From assembly GCA_016218715.1 (NCBI GenBank), contig JACRDG010000005.1, positions 1-59,740 of the forward strand: 59,740 nucleotides of DNA, in the 5' to 3' direction. Shown here piece by piece: positions 27,894 to 35,289 of the stretch. The DNA is from Desulfomonile tiedjei (GTDB lineage Bacteria > Desulfobacterota > Desulfomonilia > Desulfomonilales > Desulfomonilaceae). Both the position numbers and the translations under genes were made by a program. Every line of letters starts with the position of its first letter. Positions within the stretch are counted from its first letter, which is position 1. The notes beneath the pieces were generated by a model that had not been told where the DNA came from, did no database searches, and was given only the letters and a program-made list of their open reading frames with translations.

Positions 27894-28208
27894 TTACTTG
27901 AACAGACGACCGAGAACCCCTTTCTTCTCCGGTTCAAGCGGCGCCATTCCCAGTTGTTTCCTGATCTCTGCTACAACCTTCTCTTCGGTTACATCCGAGC
28001 CTTCTGCCACTACCTCTTCGCCGATCATGATCGCCGGGGCACACGGCAATTCCTTGTCCGCCCATTCATCGGTCCGGTATTCAGCGTGAGGCTTTGAAGT
28101 GGCCTCGATGTCGATGGGGTACTCGGCGCCCAACCTGGTCGCCATTTCCTTGAAGTGCCTTCAAGGCCTGCCATTGGGTTCGTTCAGAAAGAAGCGGACT
28201 TTCAACAT
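27894..28208 (-). CDS. Thioredoxin-fold selenoprotein (Sec16), 104 aa
   Basis: The frame begins at ATG 28206-28208, with AGGAGG 8 nt upstream, runs MLKVRFFLNEPNGRP, meets TGA at 28161-28163 (codon 16), and continues without frameshift to 27894. The residue decoded by TGA sits just after the first beta strand and before a helix (RHFKEMATRLG), where thioredoxin-fold proteins carry the catalytic Cys; a likely cis-Pro loop (CAPAIMIGEEVV) lies near residue 75. A start at the internal ATG 28145 would remove the first strand and the active site and has a badly spaced RBS. The best reading is selenocysteine insertion. A candidate SECIS hairpin is at 28125-28143. Unknown partner; neighbours suggest redox work with the DsbD fusion. 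Confidence 0.85.
28125..28143 (-). promoter_or_regulatory. Candidate SECIS hairpin for codon 16
   Basis: In the mRNA, 17 nt after the UGA, GGCGACCAGGUUGGGCGCC folds as GGCG/CGCC, an A-G mismatch and CCA/UGG around a GGU loop. The loop begins 26 nt after the UGA, within the usual bacterial window (about 16-37 nt). GGU in the loop also occurs in the E. coli fdhF SECIS. Confidence 0.6.
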
Positions 28209-28236
28209 GATGTATTCCTCCTTGTCCCACGGCTTC

Positions 28237-29997
28237 TTATGACCCCGAGTTCGACGATTGCCTGGCCTGGGTCATTCTGTTCAAAAATTGATCCGCGGGG
28301 ATGAAGTCGACCAGGCGCAGGTCCGTGCGCTCCCGGCCCTGACCGTCGAAGAAAACCACCGTCGGAACACCTTTGATCGCATACTGTGCCACAAGCTTCT
28401 CGTAGAGCGCATTGCCCTTCATTGTGAGGTCGACCTTGACCATCACGAAGTTGTCTTGAGCCTGTTTCACGACTGCCGGGTCACGAAAGGTAACGTCCTC
28501 AAGCTCACGGCACGGCGTACACCAGGTGGCGGAAAAATCCACAATCACCGGCTTCTGAACCTTTCGGGCCTGTTCGATGACCTCATGGGAATACGGTTGC
28601 CACGAAACTCCGGGACCGGCCGCCAGCCATGAGCCGGCGAGGAATACCCCCGCAACCAGCCCGGCGACTCCGGCGACATTTCTTACCACACCGAATCCTT
28701 TGAAAGCGCCTTGAGTCGTATCGATCCATCCCAGGTGCAGCCCGGCCGCAAAAGCCACCGCTGCCAGGACGAGAACGGCTGCGGAGGAGGGGAGAAGAGG
28801 TCCGACAAAGTGCGCGGCCATCCCGACCAGAACCCATCCCATCAGTTTTCGCACCCAGAGCATCCACTCACCCGATCGAGGGAGCTTCTCCAGGTTCCCC
28901 GAGAATACCGCGAGGAAGAAGAGCGGAATCCCCATGCCGAGGCTCAGAGTGAAGAAGATGAGAAAGCCCAGCCAGGGGCTCCCCATACTCCCCACCCAGG
29001 TCAGCAAGCCCAGCACGAAGGGACCCAAACACGGGGCTGCCACGAGGCCGAGCGTCAGTCCCATAAACAGGGTGCCGAAGTAACCGGCGTAGGACTTGGA
29101 TGCAGCTCCCGTGAGACTCTGCGGGAGTTGCAGTTCCCAGAATCCGAAGAGGCTCGTGGCGAAAAGAACCAGGACACCAGCCACGACCATCAATACGATG
29201 GGGTTCTGAAGCGCTGCTCCCATGAGGCTCCCGGTGAGAGCCGCAACGACCCCCAGGACCGAGTTCGTCACCGACAGGCCGACCAGATAGAACAATCCGT
29301 GCACTGCCGGCTTTCCGCTGCCCTCGCCGGACCTTCCGCCAAAGTACGAGATTGTTATGGGAATCAAAGGATACACACACGGTGTCAGATTGAGAGCCAG
29401 ACCACCTGCGAAGACTCCCAACAGGGTCCACAACATCGCCCAGCCGTACAGTTGTCCGGCACTTTCCTGCGCAGACGCGGATCTTGTCCGGTCTAGTGGA
29501 ACGCTTTCCGTGGGTAGACCGGCAGCCTTCCATTCCGGAAACCCTTTTGCATCACGATACACGTGATTGTAACCGAGTTTCACCGCTACACGAGCGGCGG
29601 AGTCGCTGCGGACTCAAGTGAGGCCCGCTCAATAGAAGACGATGAAACGATTCTTGTCCGGGCCGAGCGCGTGAGCGAGTCTTCCCTTCTTTTGCCATCT
29701 CGACCACGCTGTGGGTTCCATGGGGAAATTGACTGCACCTTTTATGTGACCCATCGCAAATTCCCAATCCTGGCGAGTATCCACGAGCAAGAGGCTCTGA
29801 GGATCCTTCGAGTAGCGCTGTCCGAGTTCGTCGGTGCTTATGAGGCGGTAACCGCCTTCGTGGGCCTCGGCTACAACGTCATCCCAGGTCGGTTCATATG
29901 GGGTCACCGCGCGATTGGTGGACCACAGGACTGCCACAGTGGCTGCGATCGCCAGGATCGGGAGCCAAAGTCTTTTCCAATTCAGGCTGACGGCCAT
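28237..29997 (-). CDS. Rhodanese-DsbD fusion with two selenocysteines (Sec123, Sec128)
   Basis: A 586-aa protein read through two in-frame TGA codons at 29629-29631 and 29614-29616. Residues about 8-28 are a membrane anchor, and about 35-155 a rhodanese domain (LLLVDTRQDWEFAMGHIKGA) whose active loop reads FIVFY-U-AGLT-U-VRSD. In the related rhodanese group both U positions are Cys (C-x-G-x-x-C). After LGYNHVYRDAKGFPEWKAAGLP, the DsbD-type membrane domain (about 180-420) has its two redox Cys in LNLTPCVYP and VAAPCLGPF. The C-terminal thioredoxin domain has WCTPC (about 485). ATG 29997 has GGAGG 5 nt upstream. Likely role: carry reductant from cytoplasmic thioredoxin to an envelope Sec-persulfide site. 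A gene caller would start at GTG 29583 and lose the rhodanese active site. Confidence 0.9.
29583..29615 (-). promoter_or_regulatory. Two candidate SECIS hairpins for the double-Sec rhodanese
   Basis: For the first UGA: GAGUC/GACUC with a CGCAGC loop (29600-29615), the loop starting 19 nt after the UGA; its 5' arm includes two bases of the second UGA. For the second UGA: CCGCU/AGCGG with a CGUGU loop (29583-29597), the loop starting 22 nt after the UGA. Both stems are perfect 5-bp helices at suitable distance but lack the GGU loop seen elsewhere here. Confidence 0.45.
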
Positions 29998-30044
29998 CCC
30001 AGCCTCCAGTTTCGAGAAGTGCATCATGCAGTTAATTCAATAGG

Positions 30045-30500
30045 TTAAATTTTGCCTTCCCTTTTCAACTTGGCAATAAGGAACATCGCCCCGGATTCCG
30101 ACAGCCCCAACTCTCTCGCAAGGTCTTCAGGGGTAAGGAGACCGCGGCGGTTGACGGTGGTCACCGTCTCGTTTTCGAGCTCTTCCAGCCAGTCCTCGAA
30201 CAGGATGAGGATCTCCGGGTCCGCGACCGCACGCAGTTGTTCGGACTGACTGATTTTCTCTACCAAACTCCGGCACATTGCTGTTGGATCGACACCTTCG
30301 TCCATGCAGGTGGCCAGTCACAAATGGACGAGGCCGGACGTCTTGTCCTGGCTCCCGTCCCCTATCAGGTTCGTCAGAAAGCCACGGAGCGCGTCCTCGC
30401 CCAACAGAGAAAAGAGGTCCTTCGCGGCATCGGCCATTTCCACCGCGGCTTCGAGCGGCTCCATTGTCTCGACAAGCTGTCGTATGCTGCCCTTGCTCAT
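30045..30500 (-). CDS. Selenoprotein with U-x3-C motif (Sec61), 151 aa
   Basis: Two open frames (30318-30500 and 30045-30305) lie in the same reading frame and are separated only by TGA 30318-30320 and four sense codons. Read through, they give one 151-aa protein with VHL-U-LATC-MDEG (Sec61, Cys65). The first half is helical and acidic (LFSLLGEDALRGFLTNLIGD); the second has LILFEDWLEELE and a C-terminal winged-helix-like segment (LLTPEDLARELGLSES). The first ATG has GGAG 8 nt upstream, whereas the ATG at 30305 has no ribosome binding site. I cannot name the family. The U-x3-C spacing suggests a redox or metal-thiol site. It lies between the ArsR and rhodanese-DsbD genes, in one operon. Confidence 0.8.
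30285..30304 (-). promoter_or_regulatory. Candidate SECIS hairpin for codon 61
   Basis: UGGACGAAGGUGUCGAUCCA, 13 nt after the UGA, forms UGGA/UCCA plus CGA/UCG with one bulged A, closed by an AGGUG loop starting 21 nt after the UGA. The GGU loop and bulge resemble the E. coli fdhF SECIS. Confidence 0.65.
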
Positions 30501-30517
30501 GTGTTCGTCTCCATAAG

Positions 30518-30856
30518 TTAAAAGGTTTCCCTTTGTGACAGGAGATCCTTGGCCAGATGCGCCAGTTGGCTCACTATGTCGATAATTCTCTTGTCGGCAA
30601 TGTCGTAGTAAACGAAGAGGCCCTTACGCTCCACGTTCACCAGGAGACAACGCCTGAGCTCCTTGAGGTGATGGGACACGAGGGGTTGAGACAGATCCAT
30701 CTCCTCCACGATGGCGGAGACGGTCTTCTTGCCGCTGCACAACGACAGAAGGATCCGGAGGCGGTTCTCATCCGAAAGGCTCTTGCCGACAGATGCCACG
30801 GTACTCAGGTTACCGTCGAACTCTCTCGGGTCGTCTGGTTCTTTGGGAAGAGACAT
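30518..30856 (-). CDS. ArsR-family repressor heading the selenoprotein operon
   Basis: A 112-aa winged-helix regulator: SLSDENRLRILLSLCSGKKT, recognition region DLSQPLVSHHLKELRRCLLV, and wing VERKGLFVYYDI. The classic ArsR metal box ELCVCDL is not present. Cys residues lie at SLCSG (helix 2/3 region) and RRCLL, so sensing of a metal, metalloid, sulfide/persulfide or redox state through thiols is possible but unproven. It is the first gene of the run ArsR, U-x3-C selenoprotein, Sec-rhodanese-DsbD, Sec-thioredoxin-like, VTT, hydroxylase. A palindrome overlaps its promoter, so autoregulation is likely. Confidence 0.9.
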   Translation of the reverse strand: MSLPKEPDDPREFDGNLSTVASVGKSLSDENRLRILLSLCSGKKTVSAIVEEMDLSQPLVSHHLKELRRCLLVNVERKGLFVYYDIADKRIIDIVSQLAHLAKDLLSQRETF

Positions 30857-30894
30857 TTCCTCTCGCGCCTTTCCTGGCGGACATGAATAAGCAC

Positions 30895-30942
30895 ATCAAT
30901 GACCATTGATATATTGATAACCCTTCAAGCTTGTCGTGTCAA
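30895..30942 (-). promoter_or_regulatory. ArsR operon promoter with overlapping palindromic operator
   Basis: On the minus strand: TTGACA (30937-30942), a 17-bp spacer and TATCAA (30914-30919). The perfect inverted repeat ATCAAT-N4-ATTGAT (30895-30910) covers the expected start of transcription, and a third ATTGAT half-site (30913-30918) overlaps the -10 box. ATCAA/TTGAT half-sites are typical of ArsR-family operators. Confidence 0.75.
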
Positions 30943-31517
30943 GAAAAATCTCCAGCGGCGCGTAAGCATTCAGTTACGCGGGGCAAAGGCTCAACGCTGT
31001 TGACTCCACGGCAGTCGTGTCATCCCAGCTCGACCCCGCGAAGGCGGGGGTTGCGCAGACACTGAAAAGCCTGAATCCGGGCCTCGGCCGGAAGGACGGA
31101 GGAGGGTCTCCTTCTTTGGATGGTTTAGGAGCCTGTCGCTTAACCCCGCCCATTGGAGTAATGATGGCAAATCAGCGGATAAGTGCACACCCGGCTTCGG
31201 TCGAGAGGCTCCTATGATGCTGACATACTTAGCTTGTCAGGTGACGGCAGTGAAGAGTCACTGCGCCAATCGACACCATCGTGCCACGATGTCGGGAAAG
31301 CATTGCGTTACGCAACAGCCTCCTAGGTCGAGCACTCAAGCGCTCACGAGTTGCTCGCTCGCTACGCAATCATTTTGCACTACGCGAGATTCCGCTTGAA
31401 GGGCAGCGTGGGGAGGCGTAGACTTGATTCCTGTCGGGGGAGTCCAGGAGCTAGCTTTTCGAAGGCGTGCGAATCGGATGAGTCGGGCTCTCATCCGGAG
31501 ACAAACGGGAGGCAGCA
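30943..31517. other. Non-coding stretch with hairpin and MITE-like copy
   Basis: No gene supported between the ArsR promoter and the chemoreceptor. It holds a CCCCGC-GAAG-GCGGGG hairpin (31034-31049), of a kind often dispersed in proteobacterial genomes, and the 196-bp element described separately. Confidence 0.5.
31128..31323 (+). repeat. 196-bp MITE-like element, copy A
   Basis: Nearly the same 196-bp sequence occurs inverted at 37279-37474. The ends form imperfect terminal inverted repeats (about 15 of 19 positions match, GGAGCCTGTCGCTTAAC against GGAGGCTGTTGCGTAAC). The copy is flanked by TA on both sides, as for IS630/mariner-type target duplication. It encodes no transposase. Confidence 0.8.
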
Positions 31518-33173
31518 GTGAAAATGAGGGTCCCCACCATAAGAAGAGCGTTCATGGGGTTCGGTGTAGTGTCCGTAATTCTGCTGGCCATTCCGGCAGT
31601 CGCGACACACTTCGGTTTCTCTCAGGCCGAAGGCTTTATGTCGGGTATCCGGGACATTCAGCAAATCATTCGCGCTACTACGACGGTTCAAAAAACCGCG
31701 CTTGAAGTGGAGACCGCGCTTGGCACTTATGTGCGGGGAGGGGGTCAGGAATACCTCGATCGGTACCGGAACGCAAACGACCGCTTGCGGGCGGGGCTCA
31801 AGAAGTTGAAGCAACTGGTATCGGCGAATCCCGCACAAGCACGGCAAGTTGAGGCCGCGGAAGCAAGCCTCACGCACTGGGATCGAGACGTCGCAAATCC
31901 TGCCATCCAGTCGCGGCAACAGGCCAAGGATGCGGGCAGCGCAGAGCAAGGAAAACCTGCTCCTTCCCAGGGCCTGAAATCCGAATCGTTGAGTGGGTTC
32001 TCGGCAGCCGTTCTCGCCGTGACGGACGGTCAACTGGCAGCCTCGGACGACTATCTGCGTGCAGCAGCAGAGAAGCTCGGGAGAGCCGAGCTTCCGACGA
32101 TCTTGGGGCTTCCGGCATATGCCGTGCTCTTGCTGATCGTGTCGTTCTTATTGTCCGGCGTGGTGGCCAAGCCCATCGCGGCTGCGGCTTCCCTGGCGGA
32201 AACCATCAGGCGAGGAGAACTGTCTCAACGGATCAGCGTGACGGGTCTCGATGAGGCGAGACGGCTCGGCTCTTCTCTCAATGAAATGGCAGATGGCTTG
32301 GCTACCTACAACAGGAGGATCCTCGAAGGGATCGACGTCCTGACGAATTCGATCGCCCAGATTGCGGCAACAGCCTCGCAACTCTTCTCCAGCGCCTCTC
32401 AAACTGCTGCGTCCGTGACCGAGACGAACGCGGTTTTGGAGGAGATGCAGAAGGCTGCAACGGTTGTCAACCAGACCGCTGGCCGCGTCGCGGAGCACAG
32501 CGAAAAGTCTGAGGAAATAGCAGACTCCGGAATCAGAGCCACCAGCGAGACGGTGCAGAAGATGACGCTCATGAAAGAGAAGATGGACCTGGTGAGCTCA
32601 GCCGTGCTGGGGCTCAGCGACAACACGAAATACGTCGAGGGGATAATCGCTGCGGTCCAGGACCTTGCCAATCAATCGAATCTCCTGGCGGTCAATGCGT
32701 CCATCGAAGCTGCTCGCGCCGGTGAGCACGGTAAGGGTTTCGCGGTGGTGGCCCACGAGATCAAGTCGCTCGCGGACCAGTCCCGGGAGGCGACAACGCA
32801 AGTAACGAAAATCCTTCAAGAGATTCGCAAGTCCGTGGGCTCCGTCGTGATGGCAACTGAAGAAGGAGGTAAAGCAGTACTGAGCGGCGTCGAACAATCC
32901 GAATCGGCAGGCGAAGCCATCCAGAGGCTTGCCGACAGTATCAGAGAGTTTGCCCAGGGGGCCGGCGTGATCTTCTCTTCCAGCGGAAACCAATTTGGGA
33001 GGGTGGCACGCGCTACCGCTGCCATGAAGAACGTGGAGCTGGCTACCCACAGCAGCGTCGAAGGGACGACGCAACTCGAGAATGAGGCGAAGAGACTCGA
33101 GCAGCTTGCGCTCTCGCTCCAGAACCTGGTCCGCCAATACAAGCTCGAACAGCCGGGATCAACCCTGAGCTGA
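31518..33173 (+). CDS. Methyl-accepting chemotaxis protein
   Basis: A 551-aa inner-membrane chemoreceptor. It has a membrane helix (about 10-32), a helical extracytoplasmic sensor domain (about 33-195), a second helix (LPAYAVLLLIVSFLLSGVVA, about 200-220), HAMP, and a cytoplasmic signalling domain with the conserved hairpin tip (NASIEAARAGEHGKGFAVVA, about 393-412). The start is GTG with GGAGG 7 nt upstream. No chemotaxis kinase genes adjoin it. The ligand is unknown. Confidence 0.95.
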   Translation: MKMRVPTIRRAFMGFGVVSVILLAIPAVATHFGFSQAEGFMSGIRDIQQIIRATTTVQKTALEVETALGTYVRGGGQEYLDRYRNANDRLRAGLKKLKQLVSANPAQARQVEAAEASLTHWDRDVANPAIQSRQQAKDAGSAEQGKPAPSQGLKSESLSGFSAAVLAVTDGQLAASDDYLRAAAEKLGRAELPTILGLPAYAVLLLIVSFLLSGVVAKPIAAAASLAETIRRGELSQRISVTGLDEARRLGSSLNEMADGLATYNRRILEGIDVLTNSIAQIAATASQLFSSASQTAASVTETNAVLEEMQKAATVVNQTAGRVAEHSEKSEEIADSGIRATSETVQKMTLMKEKMDLVSSAVLGLSDNTKYVEGIIAAVQDLANQSNLLAVNASIEAARAGEHGKGFAVVAHEIKSLADQSREATTQVTKILQEIRKSVGSVVMATEEGGKAVLSGVEQSESAGEAIQRLADSIREFAQGAGVIFSSSGNQFGRVARATAAMKNVELATHSSVEGTTQLENEAKRLEQLALSLQNLVRQYKLEQPGSTLS

Positions 33174-33219
33174 GCGAAAGCCATTCGTGGGGTGAATTCG
33201 TCGGTCCCTTAGGCCGACC

Positions 33220-34026
33220 TCAGGAGCTCTTGTGGCCGCCTCTCGCATAGATGTCTCCCCAGGCGGGCACGGAGATAGTCCTGATGGTTCGAACGAGTTC
33301 ATCTTGGTCTACCCATTCAGAGAAGGCCAGCGTCATCGATTCTTCCGAGCTATAGTTGAACGCGTACGTTCCGTGAGCCGTTAAAGAGGACAGGCACTGT
33401 ATCGTTCCCTCCCGCGTTTCCGGAGTAAACTCCAACGATACAGCGTCCAACACCTGAGTCAGCCCCTTCAGCACGTTGAATTCATATCCTTCGACATCTA
33501 TCTTTACGAACGACGGCCGGCCGTAGCGCTCGATCAGTTTGTCCAGCGTGGTAACCGGGACTCTCCTGACCGCATTCCATTGATGGTTCGAGAACCGACC
33601 GCTCCCCTTCACTGCCTCGATCCAATCCGGAGACATGGATGATATGGTGCGAGCGTCTGCCACGAACATGGGCTGCTCGCCTTCGGTCTCTCCAAGGGCT
33701 ACCGGCAGAACGATCACCCGGTCATCGCGCGAGAATCTCGATCTGAGGATCTCGACACATTCGAGCTGTGGTTCCACCGCGATTACCCGAGCATTCAATG
33801 CGCGAAAAATGGCAGTTCTCTCCCCTACATGGGCTCCCACGTCGATGACCAGGTCTCCGTTGCTGATGAATTGACGATAGAAATCCAGGGCTTTAGCTCT
33901 CTGCCGTACATAGTCGGCGTCGAACGATCGAAGCCACTCCCGGATCCGCATTCGGCCGTACGCATCTATCCCCATCCGATCGAGCAGCGTTCGCACCATG
34001 TTTCTCATCCTCGAAGGGGTGTTCAT
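33220..34026 (-). CDS. FkbM-family methyltransferase
   Basis: A 268-aa SAM-dependent methyltransferase. Motif I is LVIDVGAHVGERTAIF (about residue 55-70), and the post-motif II region reads VAVEPQ as VIAVEPQLECV. The FkbM hallmark KIDVEGYEFNVLKGL lies near 170. Such enzymes O-methylate sugars or other hydroxyls; the adjacent glycosyltransferase genes suggest a cell-surface glycan. RBS AGGAGAG just before the ATG. Confidence 0.9.
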   Translation of the reverse strand: MNTPSRMRNMVRTLLDRMGIDAYGRMRIREWLRSFDADYVRQRAKALDFYRQFISNGDLVIDVGAHVGERTAIFRALNARVIAVEPQLECVEILRSRFSRDDRVIVLPVALGETEGEQPMFVADARTISSMSPDWIEAVKGSGRFSNHQWNAVRRVPVTTLDKLIERYGRPSFVKIDVEGYEFNVLKGLTQVLDAVSLEFTPETREGTIQCLSSLTAHGTYAFNYSSEESMTLAFSEWVDQDELVRTIRTISVPAWGDIYARGGHKSS

Positions 34027-34073
34027 AGCTCTCCTAGCCCGTGCGCACTAATTACACCTTTTCGCACATACGG

Positions 34074-34189
34074 TGTCTCCCTTGGGGTCCCTGCGCTCGG
34101 CTGTTCAGTAGGGCCGGTATCTTGCCGCTCCATGGGGAAATGACAGGCTGGACGCCTGTCCCACCACGATCTCGGAAATGCGCGACCGA
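34074..34189. repeat. Dispersed intergenic repeat, copy 1
   Basis: About 115 bp similar to 41932-42046, sharing GTCTCCCTTGGGG, GTTCAGT-GGGCCGG and GCCTGTCCCACCA blocks. The core hairpin CCGG(T/C)ATCTTGCCG lies at 34114-34128. Confidence 0.7.
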
Positions 34190-34341
34190 ATTTGCCAAGA
34201 AATGTACTACGGTTCGTTCTGTGCCTGCCCTTTCAAAGAGTAGGGGGCAACTTCGTCGCGGTCATCGAACTGGCCAGTGGCGCCGGCCACGCGAAGGCCC
34301 GGCCGATACTTGGGTCATTCTCCGGGCAACGCCCCTTTTCA

Positions 34342-35193
34342 TCACCCTCCGGCTGAATCGACATTCCGATCCTTGGTCTGTTGCTTGTAGTCCTCTATAC
34401 GGCCAGGGCCGCGCCGCAGGCGAACCCGGCGTAAGAGCATGCGGTACATGAAGTCGGGCAGAAGGCTCTTTACCACAGATCTGGGCCGCCACTTGTCTTG
34501 TCCAGGCATCTGACCGAATTCCGTTTCGCTCATAATCCCGCGAGCTGCCGGATCGACACTGACCCCTGCTTCCCGGCAGATAGCCAGGCCTGACTGCATC
34601 CACTTACCCCGCCAGACCGCGTGTTGGTAGTCAATCGCGGGCTCGTATACGCCCCAGAATCTCCCGGTCATCCGGTCACTCACCAGGCTCCCGATACTCT
34701 CGAAATCCCACGCGCTGAACTCCGGCCAGGAGAGCGAATAGAGAAGCTCAGTATCCCAGATCGCTGTTTGCGTGGAAACCCGCCAATCATCTCCAGGCCG
34801 TATTTCACCCAGTCCTGGAATGCCGCGAATCCTTCTTGTGGGCGGCGGATGAGGATAGAGCCTCAAACACCCGACGCCCTGTTCCTCCACTAACTGCGCC
34901 AACTCTTGAACCCGTTGAGTGTTCACCGGCGTGAGCAGAAGGAAGTCTTCCAAGAAGAGGATCACACGGCGGACGCCCATGTTGTCGAGCATGAGGCGGA
35001 GGTTCCGCCCCCAGCCCCTGTCTTCTCCCACTGGAACCGGATTAACTCCCTGATTTGGATACTTCTTGTGATTCGAGCCGAGAAACACCGGATACGGACA
35101 ATCCGGCCAACGTTTGCGGAAGATCTGAAAAAAGGGGTCCCACAGATCTGCATAACGATCGCAGGAAACCACGAGTATGGCTAACTCTGACAT
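34342..35193 (-). CDS. Putative glycosyltransferase-like protein
   Basis: A 283-aa cytosolic protein. It begins MSELAILVVSCDRYADLWDP, a strand-loop typical of GT-A nucleotide-sugar enzymes, and has LFLEDFLLLTPVN (a D-x-D-like acidic region, LEDF) and a long aromatic C-terminal half with WPEFSAWDFES. No single family could be named with confidence. The start at 35193 has GGTGAGG 4 nt upstream. It sits between FkbM and GT2 genes, all on the minus strand, consistent with surface-glycan synthesis. Confidence 0.7.
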   Translation of the reverse strand: MSELAILVVSCDRYADLWDPFFQIFRKRWPDCPYPVFLGSNHKKYPNQGVNPVPVGEDRGWGRNLRLMLDNMGVRRVILFLEDFLLLTPVNTQRVQELAQLVEEQGVGCLRLYPHPPPTRRIRGIPGLGEIRPGDDWRVSTQTAIWDTELLYSLSWPEFSAWDFESIGSLVSDRMTGRFWGVYEPAIDYQHAVWRGKWMQSGLAICREAGVSVDPAARGIMSETEFGQMPGQDKWRPRSVVKSLLPDFMYRMLLRRVRLRRGPGRIEDYKQQTKDRNVDSAGG

Positions 35194-35289
35194 GAACCTC
35201 ACCTGTACGTCTGCTTGACGAAACGGAATAACCCGCAACCATAATTGCAGTGTTGACCGGACTGACAACCGACCTGAGCCTCGGAGAGG

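Noticed and set aside
28237-29583. DsbD-like protein starting at GTG 29583 as an independent gene
   Set aside because: Its first 25 residues are the end of a rhodanese domain, it has no RBS, and the frame continues upstream through two UGA codons at conserved Cys positions.
30045-30305. Separate 86-aa gene starting at ATG 30305
   Set aside because: No ribosome binding site, and it is in frame with the preceding 60 codons across a single UGA followed by a SECIS-like hairpin.
28237-30500. Plain nonsense mutations or pseudogenes instead of selenocysteine
   Set aside because: Five stops are all UGA, all frames are otherwise intact, at least three lie at conserved redox-Cys positions, and hairpins follow. 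No UAA, UAG or frameshift is present. Still, no Sec machinery gene lies in the window, so this rests on inference.
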